Positions 1-11,710 of a stretch of 64,000 nucleotides of DNA are shown here, one piece after another (position 1 is the stretch's first letter; every line of letters begins with the position of its first letter). Under the pieces are notes generated by a model that saw nothing but the letters and a program-made list of their open reading frames with translations, was not told where the DNA came from and searched no databases. The position numbers and the translations under genes were made by a program. This stretch comes from Isoperla grammatica (Eukaryota > Arthropoda > Insecta > Plecoptera > Perlodidae), in assembly GCA_945910005.1 (NCBI GenBank), contig OX246746.1, forward strand, positions 32,263,624 through 32,327,623. Reading direction: 5' to 3'.

Positions 1-286
1 GCATCGTTAGTGCAGGTTTGTGCACTAAAAATGTTCGTTTGTGCACGTTTAGTTCATGAGATATAACGGTTTTCCGTGGGGGGGGGGGAGGGCCAACTTG
101 ACGCAGCCCCCCCCCCCCCCCCCCCCTCCATATGTCAAATGCTAACATTTTTTGGTGTGGATTGTTTGTGCATCGTTAGTGCAGGTTTGTGCACTAAAAA
201 GTTTCATTTGTGCACGTTTAGTTCTTGAGATATAACGATTTTTCTGTGTGGGGCAAACTTGAGGCAGCCTCCCCCATATGTCAAAT
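1..286 (+). repeat. ~169-bp satellite, head-to-tail copies
   Basis: The block gcatcgttagtgcaggtttg begins at 1 and again at 170, so the unit is about 169 bp. Each unit continues through a gtttagttc..gagatataacg stretch, a G-run, a ccaacttgacgcagcc-like stretch with a C-run, and catatgtcaaatg. The second unit is interrupted after position 286 by a transposon and resumes at 2028. No coding potential is apparent. The family is not one I recognise. Confidence 0.85.
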
Positions 287-2027
287 GAGGGGTTTTTTAC
301 AAAAACTCATTATGTCCATAAAACAAAAGTTTCAGTAAAGCATATCATTTGCACACCTTCTGCATTTGATTAAAAAGTTCAATTTATAATTTTTTTTAAA
401 TTACTACATAACTAAACATAACTGTTTACAAAATGTTTTATGATTTTAATTTTTGCATGGGGTTGTAAACTACTAAAATAAATTGGACAAATGTCATTAT
501 TGCAGAATTTTTATTTTTTTTATTTGTTCAATGTAGTGTACAATTACATTTTTTCAATGTATACTTGCAAAGGTTTAGTAGAAACATAAGCACATGATTG
601 TGAAACACCTAAGCATTAATATAAATTAAATTGTGATCTTCTACAACTCCTTTTTAAAAACCTTTATGAAGTTTTGAGTGTAGGGCATTATCTTAACACC
701 AAAATTTTCAAGCAGCTGGTAAAATTGTTTGCTGTTGCTGTTAGAAAAATTCTATTGTTCAATATTTGACAGCTCTAGACATAATAGACAGCGTATTTTC
801 TATAGATTCACATTATAGCGGACAAAAGTATGACTTTGTTATCTTTTAACAAGTAAGAGGCTTCATAACCTCCAAAAAATGGTACTTACCTGCAATCTGG
901 TCCAGTCTTCCTGGTTTCGACGTGTTTCCCAGCATTGTTGGCATAGGCGTGCGCAGGGGGGGGGGGGCAAGGGGGGGCAGCTGCCCCCCCATTAGGATAG
1001 GTGAGCTTTTTTTTAAAATAGAATTTGACCCAGGGTTTACCGCATACGCCTGCCGATCGTAAAAGGCGAGAAGAGTACCTATAGCACCTTCCTAAAATTA
1101 AATATATTCCTCAAACTGTCACTGTTTCTCTAACTGTCTTGCCCGTTTGGCCCGGGAAAGAATAGGTCCAGGATAGTGCCTGTCGTAATGATCGACAAAA
1201 ACGCTGACGCCTGACATAATGGTTCTAATCTTACCTGAAGTTCTAGATTGGAATGACGTTGGAATCAGCTGACCGGCCTCAACATTAACTGTTGCCCTAC
1301 CGCCAAGATTTTGGCTTTCGGACTGACCACTTTCTTTACTTTGTAACAATGATATCCACAAATAATTGTGTGAAATGAACCCATTGAACAGACAACCTGT
1401 ACTCCTCCTAATACGCTTAAAAACACGTTTAAAAATGCATGTCTTTGAAAAATCTCCTGCGGCGCTTTTTGTGGGGGGCATCCCCCCCACACCCCCCATT
1501 GGCGCCGCCGTGAAGTACTTTCATTGGGAATTTATTGTGCCCCCCATTGATCAACCTCTGCGCACGCCTATGATTGTTGGTGTGTTCCAATCCATGAACT
1601 ATAGCATTTTTTATTACCGTTTCTTTCTTTAGTTTGTTTCTTTTTCAGAGGCCACTCTACATTGCCCTCTAAATCTCGTTGAACCGATAACATGCTTACA
1701 ACCACTTCAAGGTATCACTGACTGAAACACCATCAGCTGTAGCCTTGCTTCTTTTTCTTTTTGAACTCGCCAACGAACGTTTAATACGGGCAGATTCTGC
1801 AAGAAGTACATTTGTCCATGGACAAATTGAGTTATTGTAGAAATACTGTGGACTAATGTTGTTTTTGTAGAACCCAGTAAACTTGTACGTCATATATAAT
1901 GTGACATAAGCTCTTATTGATGGGAATAACTAAACCAATGTAAAGAGGGCATTGGTTGACACAGCAAGAGATTTTTATTTTTTTTTCACGTTTTTTGGAC
2001 AAATTGAGTTCTTGTAAGAAACCCCTC
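287..2027. mobile_element. 1,741-bp TIR DNA transposon inserted in the satellite
   Basis: The ends form 31-bp terminal inverted repeats (287-317 and 1997-2027) that match at about 27 of 31 positions and begin GAGGGGTTT. The 4-bp sequence AAAT is present at 283-286 and again at 2028-2031. Joining the flanks with one AAAT restores the satellite sequence gtcaaatgttaac, so insertion with a 4-bp target duplication is well supported. A second motif resembling the right terminus (ggacaaattgagttattgta) lies at about 1819-1838. No transposase reading frame was recognised; the interior is AT-rich and contains a G/C-rich dispersed repeat near 1437-1503. The superfamily is undetermined. It could be a non-autonomous element. 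Confidence 0.8.
1437..1503 (-). repeat. G-rich dispersed repeat, copy 1
   Basis: On the minus strand this reads caatggggggtgtgggggg, then atgcccccc, then a gcgccgcaggagattttt-like stretch. The same order is seen on the plus strand at 5711-5790, and the G-rich core alone at 5321-5352. The runs of five or more G could support G-quadruplexes. No protein was recognised. Confidence 0.6.
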
Positions 2028-2480
2028 AAATGTTAACATTTTCTGGTGTGGATCGTTTGTGCATCGTAAGTGCAGGTTTGTGCACTAAAAATTTTCGTTT
2101 GTGCATGTTTAGTTCTCGAGATATGACGGCTTTTCCGTGGGGGGGCCAACGTGATGCAGCCTTTCATCCTTAATTTGGTCCCCCCACGGTAAAACCGTTA
2201 TATCTCGAGAACTAAACGTGCACAAACGGAAATTTTTAGTGCACAAACCTGCACTAACGATGCACAAACGATCCACACCAGAAAATGTTAACATTTGACA
2301 TATGGGGGGCTGCGTCAAGTTGCCCCCCCCCACAGATATACCGTTATATCTCGAGAGCTAAATGTGCACAAACGAAATTAGTTTGTGCACAAACGTGCAC
2401 TAACGATGCACAAACGATTGAGAAATTAATTTGCCCCTGACTTTATAGTGGGGGTGGGGGCCAACTTGACGGAGCCCACA
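2028..2480. repeat. Satellite continuation and inversion
   Basis: The satellite resumes in plus orientation at 2028-2160, then runs in minus orientation from about 2180 to 2424, with gtgcacaaacctgcactaacg the mirror of the plus motif. A degenerate plus fragment (gggggccaacttgacggagccc) follows at about 2457-2477. The junction of plus and minus units makes an inverted repeat with arms of roughly 110 bp, a foldback structure within a satellite. Confidence 0.75.
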
Positions 2481-2827
2481 TTAGACGGTAGTGTTTCTTA
2501 CCTCTGTAAGCGATCACAGTTACATCGGGTGGCGTGGCGTCGGTATAGTGGCCGCTTAGCATCCTTGAGGTCTGAGATTGAAGACCCACCACCCACATTC
2601 ATTTCGTTTTAACCTTATTCAAATATTGATAACAATATATTTTATGTTTTTATATACTAATACTTATATTTAAAAACGTCTAACGTATACGCGAGAAACG
2701 CATACACACATAAACACCCGATTTTGAGCTTGATGTAGAAGTGTAGTTTGGGTATCACATTCAAATCCAATCAAAAGCCTATACATCAATGTACATGGAG
2801 ACGGTTTACACACGGTTCATTTTTTTA
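2481..2827. other. Intergenic stretch, no gene seen
   Basis: AT-rich sequence with no supported coding region and no recognised repeat apart from short homopolymers. Confidence 0.6.
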
Positions 2828-3935
2828 ACGGTCAAACGGTTCGATTCCGCCATAAACGGTTTACATTTCACGATCACGTGGTAAGAACTATCGAATGAGA
2901 TCATAAAAAACAAAGTGTTAGAATTGAATTTTTGGACTTGGTAAAAAAAAACGGCATCATTTTTTTGTCAATTTTCAGTTTTTGTCATCGGATCGCAATA
3001 TTTTGTGTATCCAAAGAGACCCTCAGTTCGTAAATCCATATATATTTGCAACTACAATTACAATAACAATAATCGGGTACAATATTCATTATTTTTTTAC
3101 AGACAAACAATACGTTTCCGCCAATACCTGTTTACGGTTTCGCGTTTACGTGGTGAAGATCTATCAAATGCGATCATAAAAAGACAAAGTGTTGAAATTG
3201 AAAATTTGAGGAGAGTTATAGCCATGGTTGCAAAACGGCTGGAGATTTTTTTTTTTTTAATTTTCAGACTTTTTAACATCAGATTGCATTTTTGGATACT
3301 TTTTGAATCCATAGAGACCATTAGTTCGTAAATCCATCTATATTTGGCCTTACAATTACAATAACAATATTTGGGTACCTACTTTATTCAGTATTTTTTT
3401 ACAGACAAACGGTACGTTTCCGCCAAAAACCATTTACGGTTTCGCGATCACGTGGTCAAGATCTATTAAATGCGATTTTAAAAAGACAGGATGTTGAAAC
3501 TAATTTTTTGGACTTTCGGTTTCAATTTTTTTTAATTTTCAGAGTTTTTATCATCGGATCGTCTTCTTGGAAATTTTATGAATCCAATGAGACCCTCAGT
3601 TCGAAAATCCATGAATATTTGGACCTACATCCAATAAGAAAGTATCGAGTTGAATAAAGCTTATTTTTTTTACAGACAAACGGTTCGTTTCCGCAAAAAA
3701 CTGATTACAGTTTCGCGTTAACGTGGTCAAGATCTATCGAATGCGATCAAAAAAAGAAAAGTGTTGAAATTGAAAATTTTAGAAGAGTTATTTATAGCCT
3801 TGGTTGCAAAACGGCTGGACGTTTTTTTGCAATTTTCAGACTTTTTAACATCAGATTGCATTCTTGGATACTTTTTGAATCCAAAGAGATGATCAGTTCG
3901 TAAATCCATCTATATTTGGACTTACAATCACAAAA
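2828..3935 (+). repeat. Four-copy tandem repeat, alternating 271/302-bp spacing
   Basis: A landmark resembling acagacaaacggtncgtttc occurs at about 2828, 3099, 3401 and 3672, giving spacings of 271, 302 and 271 bp. Each unit also contains an acggtttcgcg..cgtgg segment, a gatctat..aatgcgat..aaaa segment, an attttcag..catc.gat segment and agttcgtaaatccat near the end. The copies are well diverged. The alternation suggests two sub-types differing by a ~30-bp insertion (the ggagagttatagcc..ggttgcaaaacggctgga part). No coding function is visible. Confidence 0.75.
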
Positions 3936-5279
3936 TGAATGAATCGCATAGAATATAGTGAAGTAGCTGGGGCAGCCCTGTGTTATATTTTATGAATGAT
4001 CTAAATTTAATTTATTTAGCGTCTACTAGATGTTAGTACTATGGCTGGTTATCTACATCGTCTTACATTTTTTCCTTTTGTTTCAAGCGTCTTACAGCCA
4101 ACATACGCTATTCTACTTTTAGCAGAATGTAAACGCATGCACGAATCACTGATCGTTACCATCGTGTGTTGCCATAGTAATGATAGTATACTCACTTGCG
4201 TTCTGCTGCTAACCGACAAGATGTTGATGTTGAGCGGTCAAAGCAGCTGTAGACAGAAGACTGAGGCATTGTGTTCCTGTAACTCCCCTACAACACACCC
4301 TCAATGGTTCAACAACTATAGTGCTTTCGAACCAACGTTCATAACAGCTGTGTCCAACAAATATAAATAGCAGTTCCTCTTGGATAATTGCAAAGTTATT
4401 GAAACAATGCTACGTACCAAGGATTCATTGTACAGAAGTAATACACATAATTTGTTGCAGAAAATAATTTGTACTTGTAGAGTTTAATTCGTCAAAACCT
4501 TTTAGGTGTATTCGTATTTGTCGTTAGCTACATAAGAGCTACCATTTTAAGCGAGATTTTGATCAGTATGTTACTTTACATACGAACACTTAAACTTTAA
4601 CAGTAAGTAATCAATTTTCTGGTTTTAGGTGATTTGAGGGATGTGTTTTGAGTCTAAGCTTATGTGATAAAAGATAAACTACAGAATTAAAATTTTTGGG
4701 ATAGAGAAACCATGTAATGATCGTTATTTATTGTGTTCTCATATTATATTAAGTGGAAAGTAGATGATACATTTATGTTTAAAAGTGTAGTAGCACGCAA
4801 ATTAACTGGACTGTTTAAAATAACCTGTGTGTTGTTTAAATGGTTTTCTGGTTATAAACTAATTTTGTATTTGTTTATAAAAACACGTATGATGTCATAA
4901 AACAATATCACAGACATTGTTTTGGCAGAAATTTGTAGCTTGCAAAGTTCGAAAACTAGACAATAATATGATAAAGAGGAACGAAGGAAGACGAGAAGGC
5001 ATACCACCTGATTAATAAACCCCGAAAATTTGTTAAACACATATTTTTTCTCTTCAATCGATATGTATAAATATTGTAAGATTTATTATGCTTTACTACA
5101 TAATACAATACAACAATATAGAGATAGCAAAACTTGGCATCTAATACAACCTTCAAAGAGCTTAAAACACATTCATTGTGATTATCTGTAATACATACTC
5201 AAACTCTCTGTTAGTTAACAAAGAAAACGTGTGTTCATGTTCAGTGGCGCACACCCTATTTTGAACTACTGGAGCGACT
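3936..5279. other. AT-rich intergenic stretch, no gene seen
   Basis: A 109-codon open frame at 4041-4370 (+) has no recognisable domain and looks like chance. The rest is AT-rich with no clear repeat or RNA gene. Confidence 0.55.
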
Positions 5280-5352
5280 TTCTTCGTGACCCCCCCCCCC
5301 CCCCCTAGTTCCGGGAACTACAATGGGGGGTCTGGGGGGGATGCCCCCCAGC
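5280..5352 (+). repeat. C-run and G-rich dispersed repeat, partial copy
   Basis: A run of 16 C (5290-5305) is followed by caatggggggtctgggggg and atgccccccag. This is the same G-rich core as at 1437-1503 (minus) and 5711-5790. Only the core is shared here; the gccgcagg part is missing. Confidence 0.55.
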
Positions 5353-6545
5353 TTATGCGGGTCGCGCATAGCCCCAGAAAATTTTTTGGTCCTCTCATTG
5401 CATTTGGTGGCATTTTACGAGTTTTAGAGTACTTTCCAAGCTAATGTAAGCAATAACTTAATCCTGTTAAATAGGCCTAGTAGATGGTGTCCGCAGGTTA
5501 CGCTGGGTATACGCACGTTTAAGAAAAGCAGTTTGAAAATATGTGATCTAATTTAGTTGACGAGATTACATGTCCTTTTTAAATAAAATGTGTAACCTGT
5601 GCTGATGAATGTTGGTAATCCTGACTGCGAAAATATATTGTTTAAAGTGACCATATTTCAAATCGGGAAATCTGGGACATATACCCAACGGGAAAAGGGA
5701 CCGGACAAATGAAACAATGGGGGAGTGGGGGGATGGCCCCCACCAACAGCGCCGCAGGCGATTTTTAAAAAATACTTGTTTTTGACGTGGTTTTAAGTGT
5801 TTGTTTTTAATGCAATTATTACTTAATACTCAGGTGGTAAATGAGTACAAAATATGTCACCACTCTTATTGATAGAAATTAGATGATCAGATTTTATAAC
5901 AGAGAAGATGAGACTCAATGATGAATGAAAGAATGAGTGACTCAAACGTGGATATGGCACAAATAAGTATAAGAAGGCGATGAATCTCTCCTTATTACCA
6001 GTACGAAAGAGACTTCTTTACGTTTAATTTTTAAAAATTATGTCCAAGTGTATACTTTCACGGACGTGTACACGTCCGACGTCCCATCCATCCCTAATGG
6101 GGACACGAGTAGTGGTGTGAGCACCTCCACTGACATAATGAACATAATTTGCATGCCAAGTGTTGTTTTGTTATAAATCTGAATATGGGTTGCCAACCAT
6201 CCCGTATTTAATAGGATCTCCCCTCCCGTATATAACAGTATGGATTTTGTAGTGCATTTTTGTTTGTACTATGAGAAGTGCGAACATCAAAACTAAAGGT
6301 AATCAATGTGAGAAAACTTTTTGTACCCCCCCGCTCGCCGCGGCCAAATAGCGATCCTGTTATTGTATTTTCCAAAGTTTGCAAAATACATTCATGTCGG
6401 GATAACATTTTACCATTGGTTATACCATTAAGGGTATTTTAAACACAATGGTCATACCCATCCATTCTTTCCTTTTTCTTTTCTACTGTGTTTTTATTTT
6501 ACTTTTTGTTTCACATTTCTTCTTTCACATTTTTTCTCATGCAGA
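5353..6545. other. Intergenic stretch with G-rich repeat copy and a short palindrome
   Basis: No gene is supported. It contains a fuller plus-strand copy of the G-rich dispersed repeat at about 5711-5790 (ggggg..tggggggatggccccc, then gcgccgcaggcgattttt) and the perfect 18-bp palindrome CGGACGTGTACACGTCCG at 6061-6078. The remainder is AT-rich filler. Confidence 0.55.
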
Positions 6546-6565
6546 CCCCCCCCCCCCCCCCCCCC
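6546..6565 (+). repeat. Poly-C run (20)
   Basis: Twenty consecutive C followed by GC-rich sequence that includes a GCGGCCGC octamer. It is one of several long C/G homopolymers in the window, others being at 110-126, 5290-5305 and after both GT arrays. Length is likely to be unreliable in sequencing. Confidence 0.85.
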
Positions 6566-6815
6566 GTTGGCTAGTGGAGCGGCCGCTACCCTGCTCCCGT
6601 GGGGTGTGCGCCACTGTTCATGTTCATCGTTCGTAATTATACAAGTAGATTTGTTTGGTTTTCCTGGCCTTATAGTGTAGCTTTCCATTTAAAGCCAGAT
6701 TACAGTCTTAAAACAACAACTGACCAGCCAAACAATGGTAGAAATGCTGAAATAATTCACTTGTGGTAAAGATAAAACAATGGGTACATTACATCTTGCA
6801 TGCTTTAACACTACA

Positions 6816-6885
6816 CCAATGTTACACAGCTTGCACCAATGTTACACAGCTTGCACCAGTGTTACTCAGCTTGCACCAGTGCACT
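6816..6885 (+). repeat. 20-bp minisatellite, 3.5 copies
   Basis: Units ccaatgttacacagcttgca start at 6816, 6836 and 6856 (the third with two changes), with a partial fourth from 6876. Because 20 is not a multiple of 3, the repeat does not keep a reading frame. Confidence 0.85.
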
Positions 6886-9800
6886 CAACAGACAAACCTA
6901 CAGGTCAGCACTTATATGTTTTAATGGGTGTTATTTTTATCTACTCTACCGGTTTCAATACATGGTTGTTATTTGTTGTTGAGATCATATCCATAAGAAA
7001 TTGTGTACATACTCAAATATATTTGTAACTAAAGACTAAGTAATGTCCTACTCTTAGATGTATTCAATTTATTTCAACTTGTTTTTTTTTCTTTAGTACT
7101 TCAGAAATGTCCCACCCACAAGAACTCAATTCACCTTTGTTTTTAAATCCGCTTTCATTTACGTGGGTTTTATAGAAGAGGTTAAATAAGTTTATTTTAT
7201 AAAACATATATTCATGTTTTCAAAATAGGCTCTATATTAGAACACAGCATTGTTTTTTTGTAGAAACAAAACTATTTGATATGAGGTTTTGTATACATTA
7301 GTTATCGGTTTTTCTAACTAGACTCTACTAATGTTTCTATAATTTTGTCTACTAAGTGAAAACTTCAATGTCAACACTGTAATGACTGAAATTCAGCATA
7401 TTTTTATTGTGATTAATCACATGTTTACAAGTAAAATTACAATTGAACTGCCCAATTAGCTTTATGAGAGTAAATCTATTTAGGTCAACATTAAAAGTTA
7501 CATGAGAAGCAGTCTTCTATTTTCAGATAACCTGTAAAAATAGATATGGTATGCTAAATGAACAATTTGTTACTGTATTATATTATGATAAGGAGATGAA
7601 TGATGACTATGTAATCTATTTCTCTAGTGTGGAGTAGGCCTAATGTGTCATATCTTTCCCAGTTCACGGTTTTACTCAAGAGAAAAGCTTTATAGAAGCA
7701 TTTTCATTTTCAAGTTTTTTTAACAACTCGAACACCTACCCGAGTTAAATGCCTTAACACACAAACGATCATCTTCACCCTATACGATCCAGTAATTCCT
7801 ATTTAAATCATGTCAAATTCGATAAATAACACCCCATTTCAATGCCGGCCTTCAAAATATTGAGTAAATGACCAGAACTGTAGAAAGACAATAAACAGAT
7901 TTCAAATGCTTAGAAAGAATATTTAGTATTGAAGGCAACTACCAACTTGGCAAATAGTGTATGCATGTTCTGTGATAATAATTAATTTACTAATAACTAA
8001 TTGGTCAATTTGTGTGCAACTTTAAACCACCAATTTTAGTTAAGAAATCTAAACTTATTCCAAACAATGAAATCTCTCATTGATTCATGTAATGAAACTC
8101 ACTGTACAGAATGATTCACCCGTAAAACAATTCAGCCGTTTTTACCTTTTCTCAATTGCGTACATAAAAGTACAGCTGAATGCTGGTGTTATAAGAATAT
8201 GTACTACATTTTTTTGAGAAGCTAGCTAGGTGGCAAATATTGTGCTACAAACATAGATTAATATTGATGTATGATTTTTATTACAATTTTAATGTATTTT
8301 GTTTAGTACCTACTTTTATTATTGTTTGATTGTATATGGTACAAATAATGCCTATAATAGTATTGTCCTTACAGTTTTTTTCAGTGTAATGGTATTTTAA
8401 CTATTTTGTACCATGAAACGAAATGACTCGTAGCGGCAAATCTATTACAGATAGCGAATCGTTTGAAGTGCCAGTTCGAAGAGAAAAATTGCTTGACAAT
8501 CTGCCATAAAACAATTAATCAATGTTTTATCGTATTAAAGATCAATTTAATTTACTGAATGATGTTTCAAGCTCAATATTTGGTATCTAACCACTAAAAA
8601 TAAATATATAAATGCATTTTACATGTTCTTGTAATAGCAGCTACCATATGCATAAGGTAAAATTATCATACATAATGGATAAAACAAAACAAAAATAGCT
8701 GAAACGACTATCTTGGTCAACCATAGTCCATTGGACTTCACAAATACATGTTCAACATCTATGCTATAGCATCTCATGTTATTTCCTCTGATGTCTTAGA
8801 AATCTATATTTATTAAGTTGTTCAAACATTAATCTGTACTCTGTAGTCAACATTGCATAAAAATATTTAATTTGTTCTACTGGAAAGCATGAACACGTTA
8901 GAAACCCTATGCAGTGAACATACAACAGTCACCGTATTTGTTGTACAGTCAAGAGCAATGTCACAATCGATGCATAATAGTGGAGCTTTCACTTATATCC
9001 TAGCAAACAGGTTTGATTGAAATATTCTGTTCAAATATTGCGAACATATAAACTACAACATACCGTATTTACATCTAGGCACATTTTCACACCGGAGTTG
9101 ACAATAACATTATATTTCTCTTGGAGACCAGCGTGCATGTATGGTACGATCTTTAACTGCACAAAACAGGTAAATACATTATAAAATATTACACACATAA
9201 CCAAAAGGCTAAGCAGTGTATGATCAAGTAAAATACTAAACCTGATAAATTTAGTGATTTGTTTCCACTTAAAATGTGTAAAATCAGATACTTAATCTAA
9301 ATCTTCTCTTCCGAATTTTGATTCCAATGGTTTAGCCTCTCCCATAAATGACTATCCAAGTGTGTTTTACATTTTGTTAGCATGTAATATTTTCTTACTA
9401 AACGGTATATTGATAATATTAGATCTCAAGAGATGTTTATCTGTTGTAAAACAAACAATGTGTTATCAATATAATAATACTAAGCGCATACCTATTGTGT
9501 TATAATGTTAATGGCTAGACGTTGTGGTATGACAAATGTATGTAATCGATTATACATAATGTGTAACAAAAATATACAATTTCAAACAAGCATAAAGTAT
9601 TAATTAACTTATCCTATAAACTAATTTAATTTTAAATCCTGTTACAATTGTCTACTTCAGAAGGTTGCTGGCCATTGGTCCCCCTGAGAAAAGGTCTTTC
9701 TTAAGCGGCCGTTATACAGGGCAGTTAGAAAAGTGCAGAAGTGAAATATGGAGAAAAAAGTAGTTTTCAATTTTTAATAAAAAATAAAAATTATAGTTTT

Positions 9801-10474
9801 TGTGACAGTTTCCGCCAACATGTGCATCTTTCCACAGCCCCGCCCATTGAATGACACCGTTGCACAGCTGAGGATTGATGAAGTCGGGTTCGATTGTCCT
9901 CGCTGAACCGACCACATGCTATGGAACTTTGCAATTTTATTTTAAATTTGTTTGTGTTTAGCTTAGTTTTACATTTTAATGCTTGGCACGAAATATCGTA
10001 TGCAGAATAAAAATATAGATATCAAAAATCATCTTGTGCATCGACGTACAGTATTTCGATATACAGATATTGATAACAAACATAAATTTTTACCATGCAA
10101 TAACTTGGTTGAAACAGTTGAAAATCCAAAAAAAATCTACTGTACCCCCACACACCCAAATGGATATTGGATTGGCAGATTCTTGCCCCCTCCTGGAAAC
10201 TATCACTGCCACGGATACCCATGTATCGCACTGAAAATCAATATCATTGCACGTATCACTTATACCACAAATAAGGGATTCTACTAACATACATGTGAAT
10301 GTTGACCAGATATGGGAAAGCAACCAGGTACAGGCTCAGGGTTGGTTTAGTTGCTTTAAATTAAAGTCCTCCACTAAAAATCAGTCTTGCTACTGAGTGG
10401 GTACACTCTATAAATACAAATTAATTTTGTATTTTATTTATTTAAAAGCACAAAACCTAGGCTAAGAAAACATT
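6886..10474. other. Long AT-rich stretch, no gene seen
   Basis: About 3.6 kb without a supported coding region. The few open frames of 67-102 codons around 9712-10323 overlap each other on both strands and carry no recognisable domain. No tandem array or clear inverted-repeat element was seen. The last ~130 bp may be 5' sequence of the retroelement that begins at 10475, but nothing confirms that. Confidence 0.5.
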
Positions 10475-11251
10475 ATGGATACCCTAGACCTAGAGCCTAT
10501 GTTAGACGAAACAAAGTTGCTTGAGTGCATAGGCCCAGAAAGCATGCGGGACACAGTATGCCCAGCCCTGCAGCCTAATGTGGGCATAACACAACTACTA
10601 GAAAGCCCAGATCTACAAAACATGATAGATGCCCTAGGTCTAGAGTCAAAGGGGGGGACAGATGAAATAAATGGTCAAAGAGGCAATGTAAAGGCGATCC
10701 TAGTTAGCGATATTCAAGGAGGAATAGCTAGGCAGTTTTGTAAAGAGAAGGGGCACTGGGCCAGGGCATACCCCGGAATAAGAATTGAAGAGTTATACCA
10801 AATAATGAAAAACGAGAGGGAAGAGGACAGGGTACCCGAAACAGTAACGATACATGTAGTAAATCGTGACAGCTGGAATCGAGAAAGCAAAATTAATATA
10901 TTACAAGAGTTAAGAGGCCTACTGAAGGAAGTAAAGAGAAAGTATCCTACCGCTAGTATAAACATGTGTGCAGTAACCACCAGTGCTGGCCATCATGTAA
11001 ATAAGGAAATCAAACAAGTGTGTGGAAATGAAAGTGTGAGTTTCATAGACATAGGAAGAGTAGACAGACAGAGCCCCCAAAATAGATGGGAAAGTGAAGT
11101 AAAAGTTGGAGGAAAACTGGGGAGTTTTGTGGTAAACCAGAAGCCTACAGACGGGTGCAGAAGGCCATGCGGGGTAGAAATAGGAACGATAGAAACGGCT
11201 AAAATGACAAATTTTTACCCAACCCGGGTGTGGACCCGAGGAACTTATTGA
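10475..11251 (+). CDS. Non-LTR retrotransposon ORF1-like protein, degenerate SGNH/esterase-like
   Basis: A 258-residue frame directly upstream of an endonuclease domain, the position of ORF1 in a LINE. Residues 74-82 (AILVSDIQG) sit where an SGNH-hydrolase GDS block would be, residues 123-133 (VTIHVVNRDSW) resemble the GTND block, and WESEVKVGGKLG at 205-216 resembles the final DGVH-type block. If that alignment is right, the catalytic Ser, Asp and His are all replaced, so the protein would be a non-catalytic or decayed esterase-like ORF1. Some CR1/L2-type LINEs are known to carry esterase domains in ORF1; the specific link here is my inference. The first ATG of the open frame was taken as start. 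The N-terminal 60 residues are acidic and leucine-rich with no recognised domain. The endonuclease frame downstream is in a different phase. Confidence 0.5.
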   Translation: MDTLDLEPMLDETKLLECIGPESMRDTVCPALQPNVGITQLLESPDLQNMIDALGLESKGGTDEINGQRGNVKAILVSDIQGGIARQFCKEKGHWARAYPGIRIEELYQIMKNEREEDRVPETVTIHVVNRDSWNRESKINILQELRGLLKEVKRKYPTASINMCAVTTSAGHHVNKEIKQVCGNESVSFIDIGRVDRQSPQNRWESEVKVGGKLGSFVVNQKPTDGCRRPCGVEIGTIETAKMTNFYPTRVWTRGTY

Positions 11252-11281
11252 CTGTCAAAGAAAAGAAGAAAGCAAGGAAAA

Positions 11282-11706
11282 AGGAACTGAAAAAAAAGGA
11301 AGAAGATGTGAAATAAGCATAGATACACTTAACATCGTTAAACTGAATGGAAAGATTGAAGAGGTGATAGATACAATGAAGACACGGAAGTTGGACATTC
11401 TCGGGCTTAGTGAAACAAAATGGAAAGGAGTGGGATCAAAGGAGCTCAGAGATGGGTATAAAATATGAGGGTCAGGTGGAAGTGAGGGTAAAAATGGTGT
11501 TGAGTTTGTTGTGAGCCCAGAGATTAAGGAAGATATAGTTGAAATAAAAAATAGTAGTGACAGAATGATCAAGATGGAAGTTCTGATAGGAAAGAGGCAG
11601 ACGGAGATAATCCAAGTTTATGCTCCTCAGGTCAGGAAGTCCATGGACGAGAAAACATATTTTGCTGACACCATAGAAAGGGTAATAACCTCCGAGAGAG
11701 CAATAC
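11282..11706 (+). pseudogene. Non-LTR endonuclease domain, N-terminal half (broken)
   Basis: Reading this frame gives LDILGLSETKWKGVGSKELR, then GSGGSEGKNGVEFVVSPEIK, then IIQVYAPQ. This is the conserved N-terminal half of the apurinic-like endonuclease of non-LTR retrotransposons, including the SETKW segment with its catalytic Glu and the YAP motif. One in-frame TGA (11466-11468) falls just after DGYKI. The frame then runs into a poly-G tract at 11708 where a palindromic element begins. The matching C-terminal half lies at 13037-13323. In the intact protein it would nick target DNA to prime reverse transcription. No reverse transcriptase follows in the window. Confidence 0.8.
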
Positions 11707-11710
11707 CGGG

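Noticed and set aside
2500..2600. tRNA-like stretch with ggtatagtgg
   Set aside because: No B box at the right distance; ggtctgagattgaagacc is too far from consensus.
4041..4370. 109-codon frame as a gene
   Set aside because: No domain, no signal peptide pattern, no splice or composition support.
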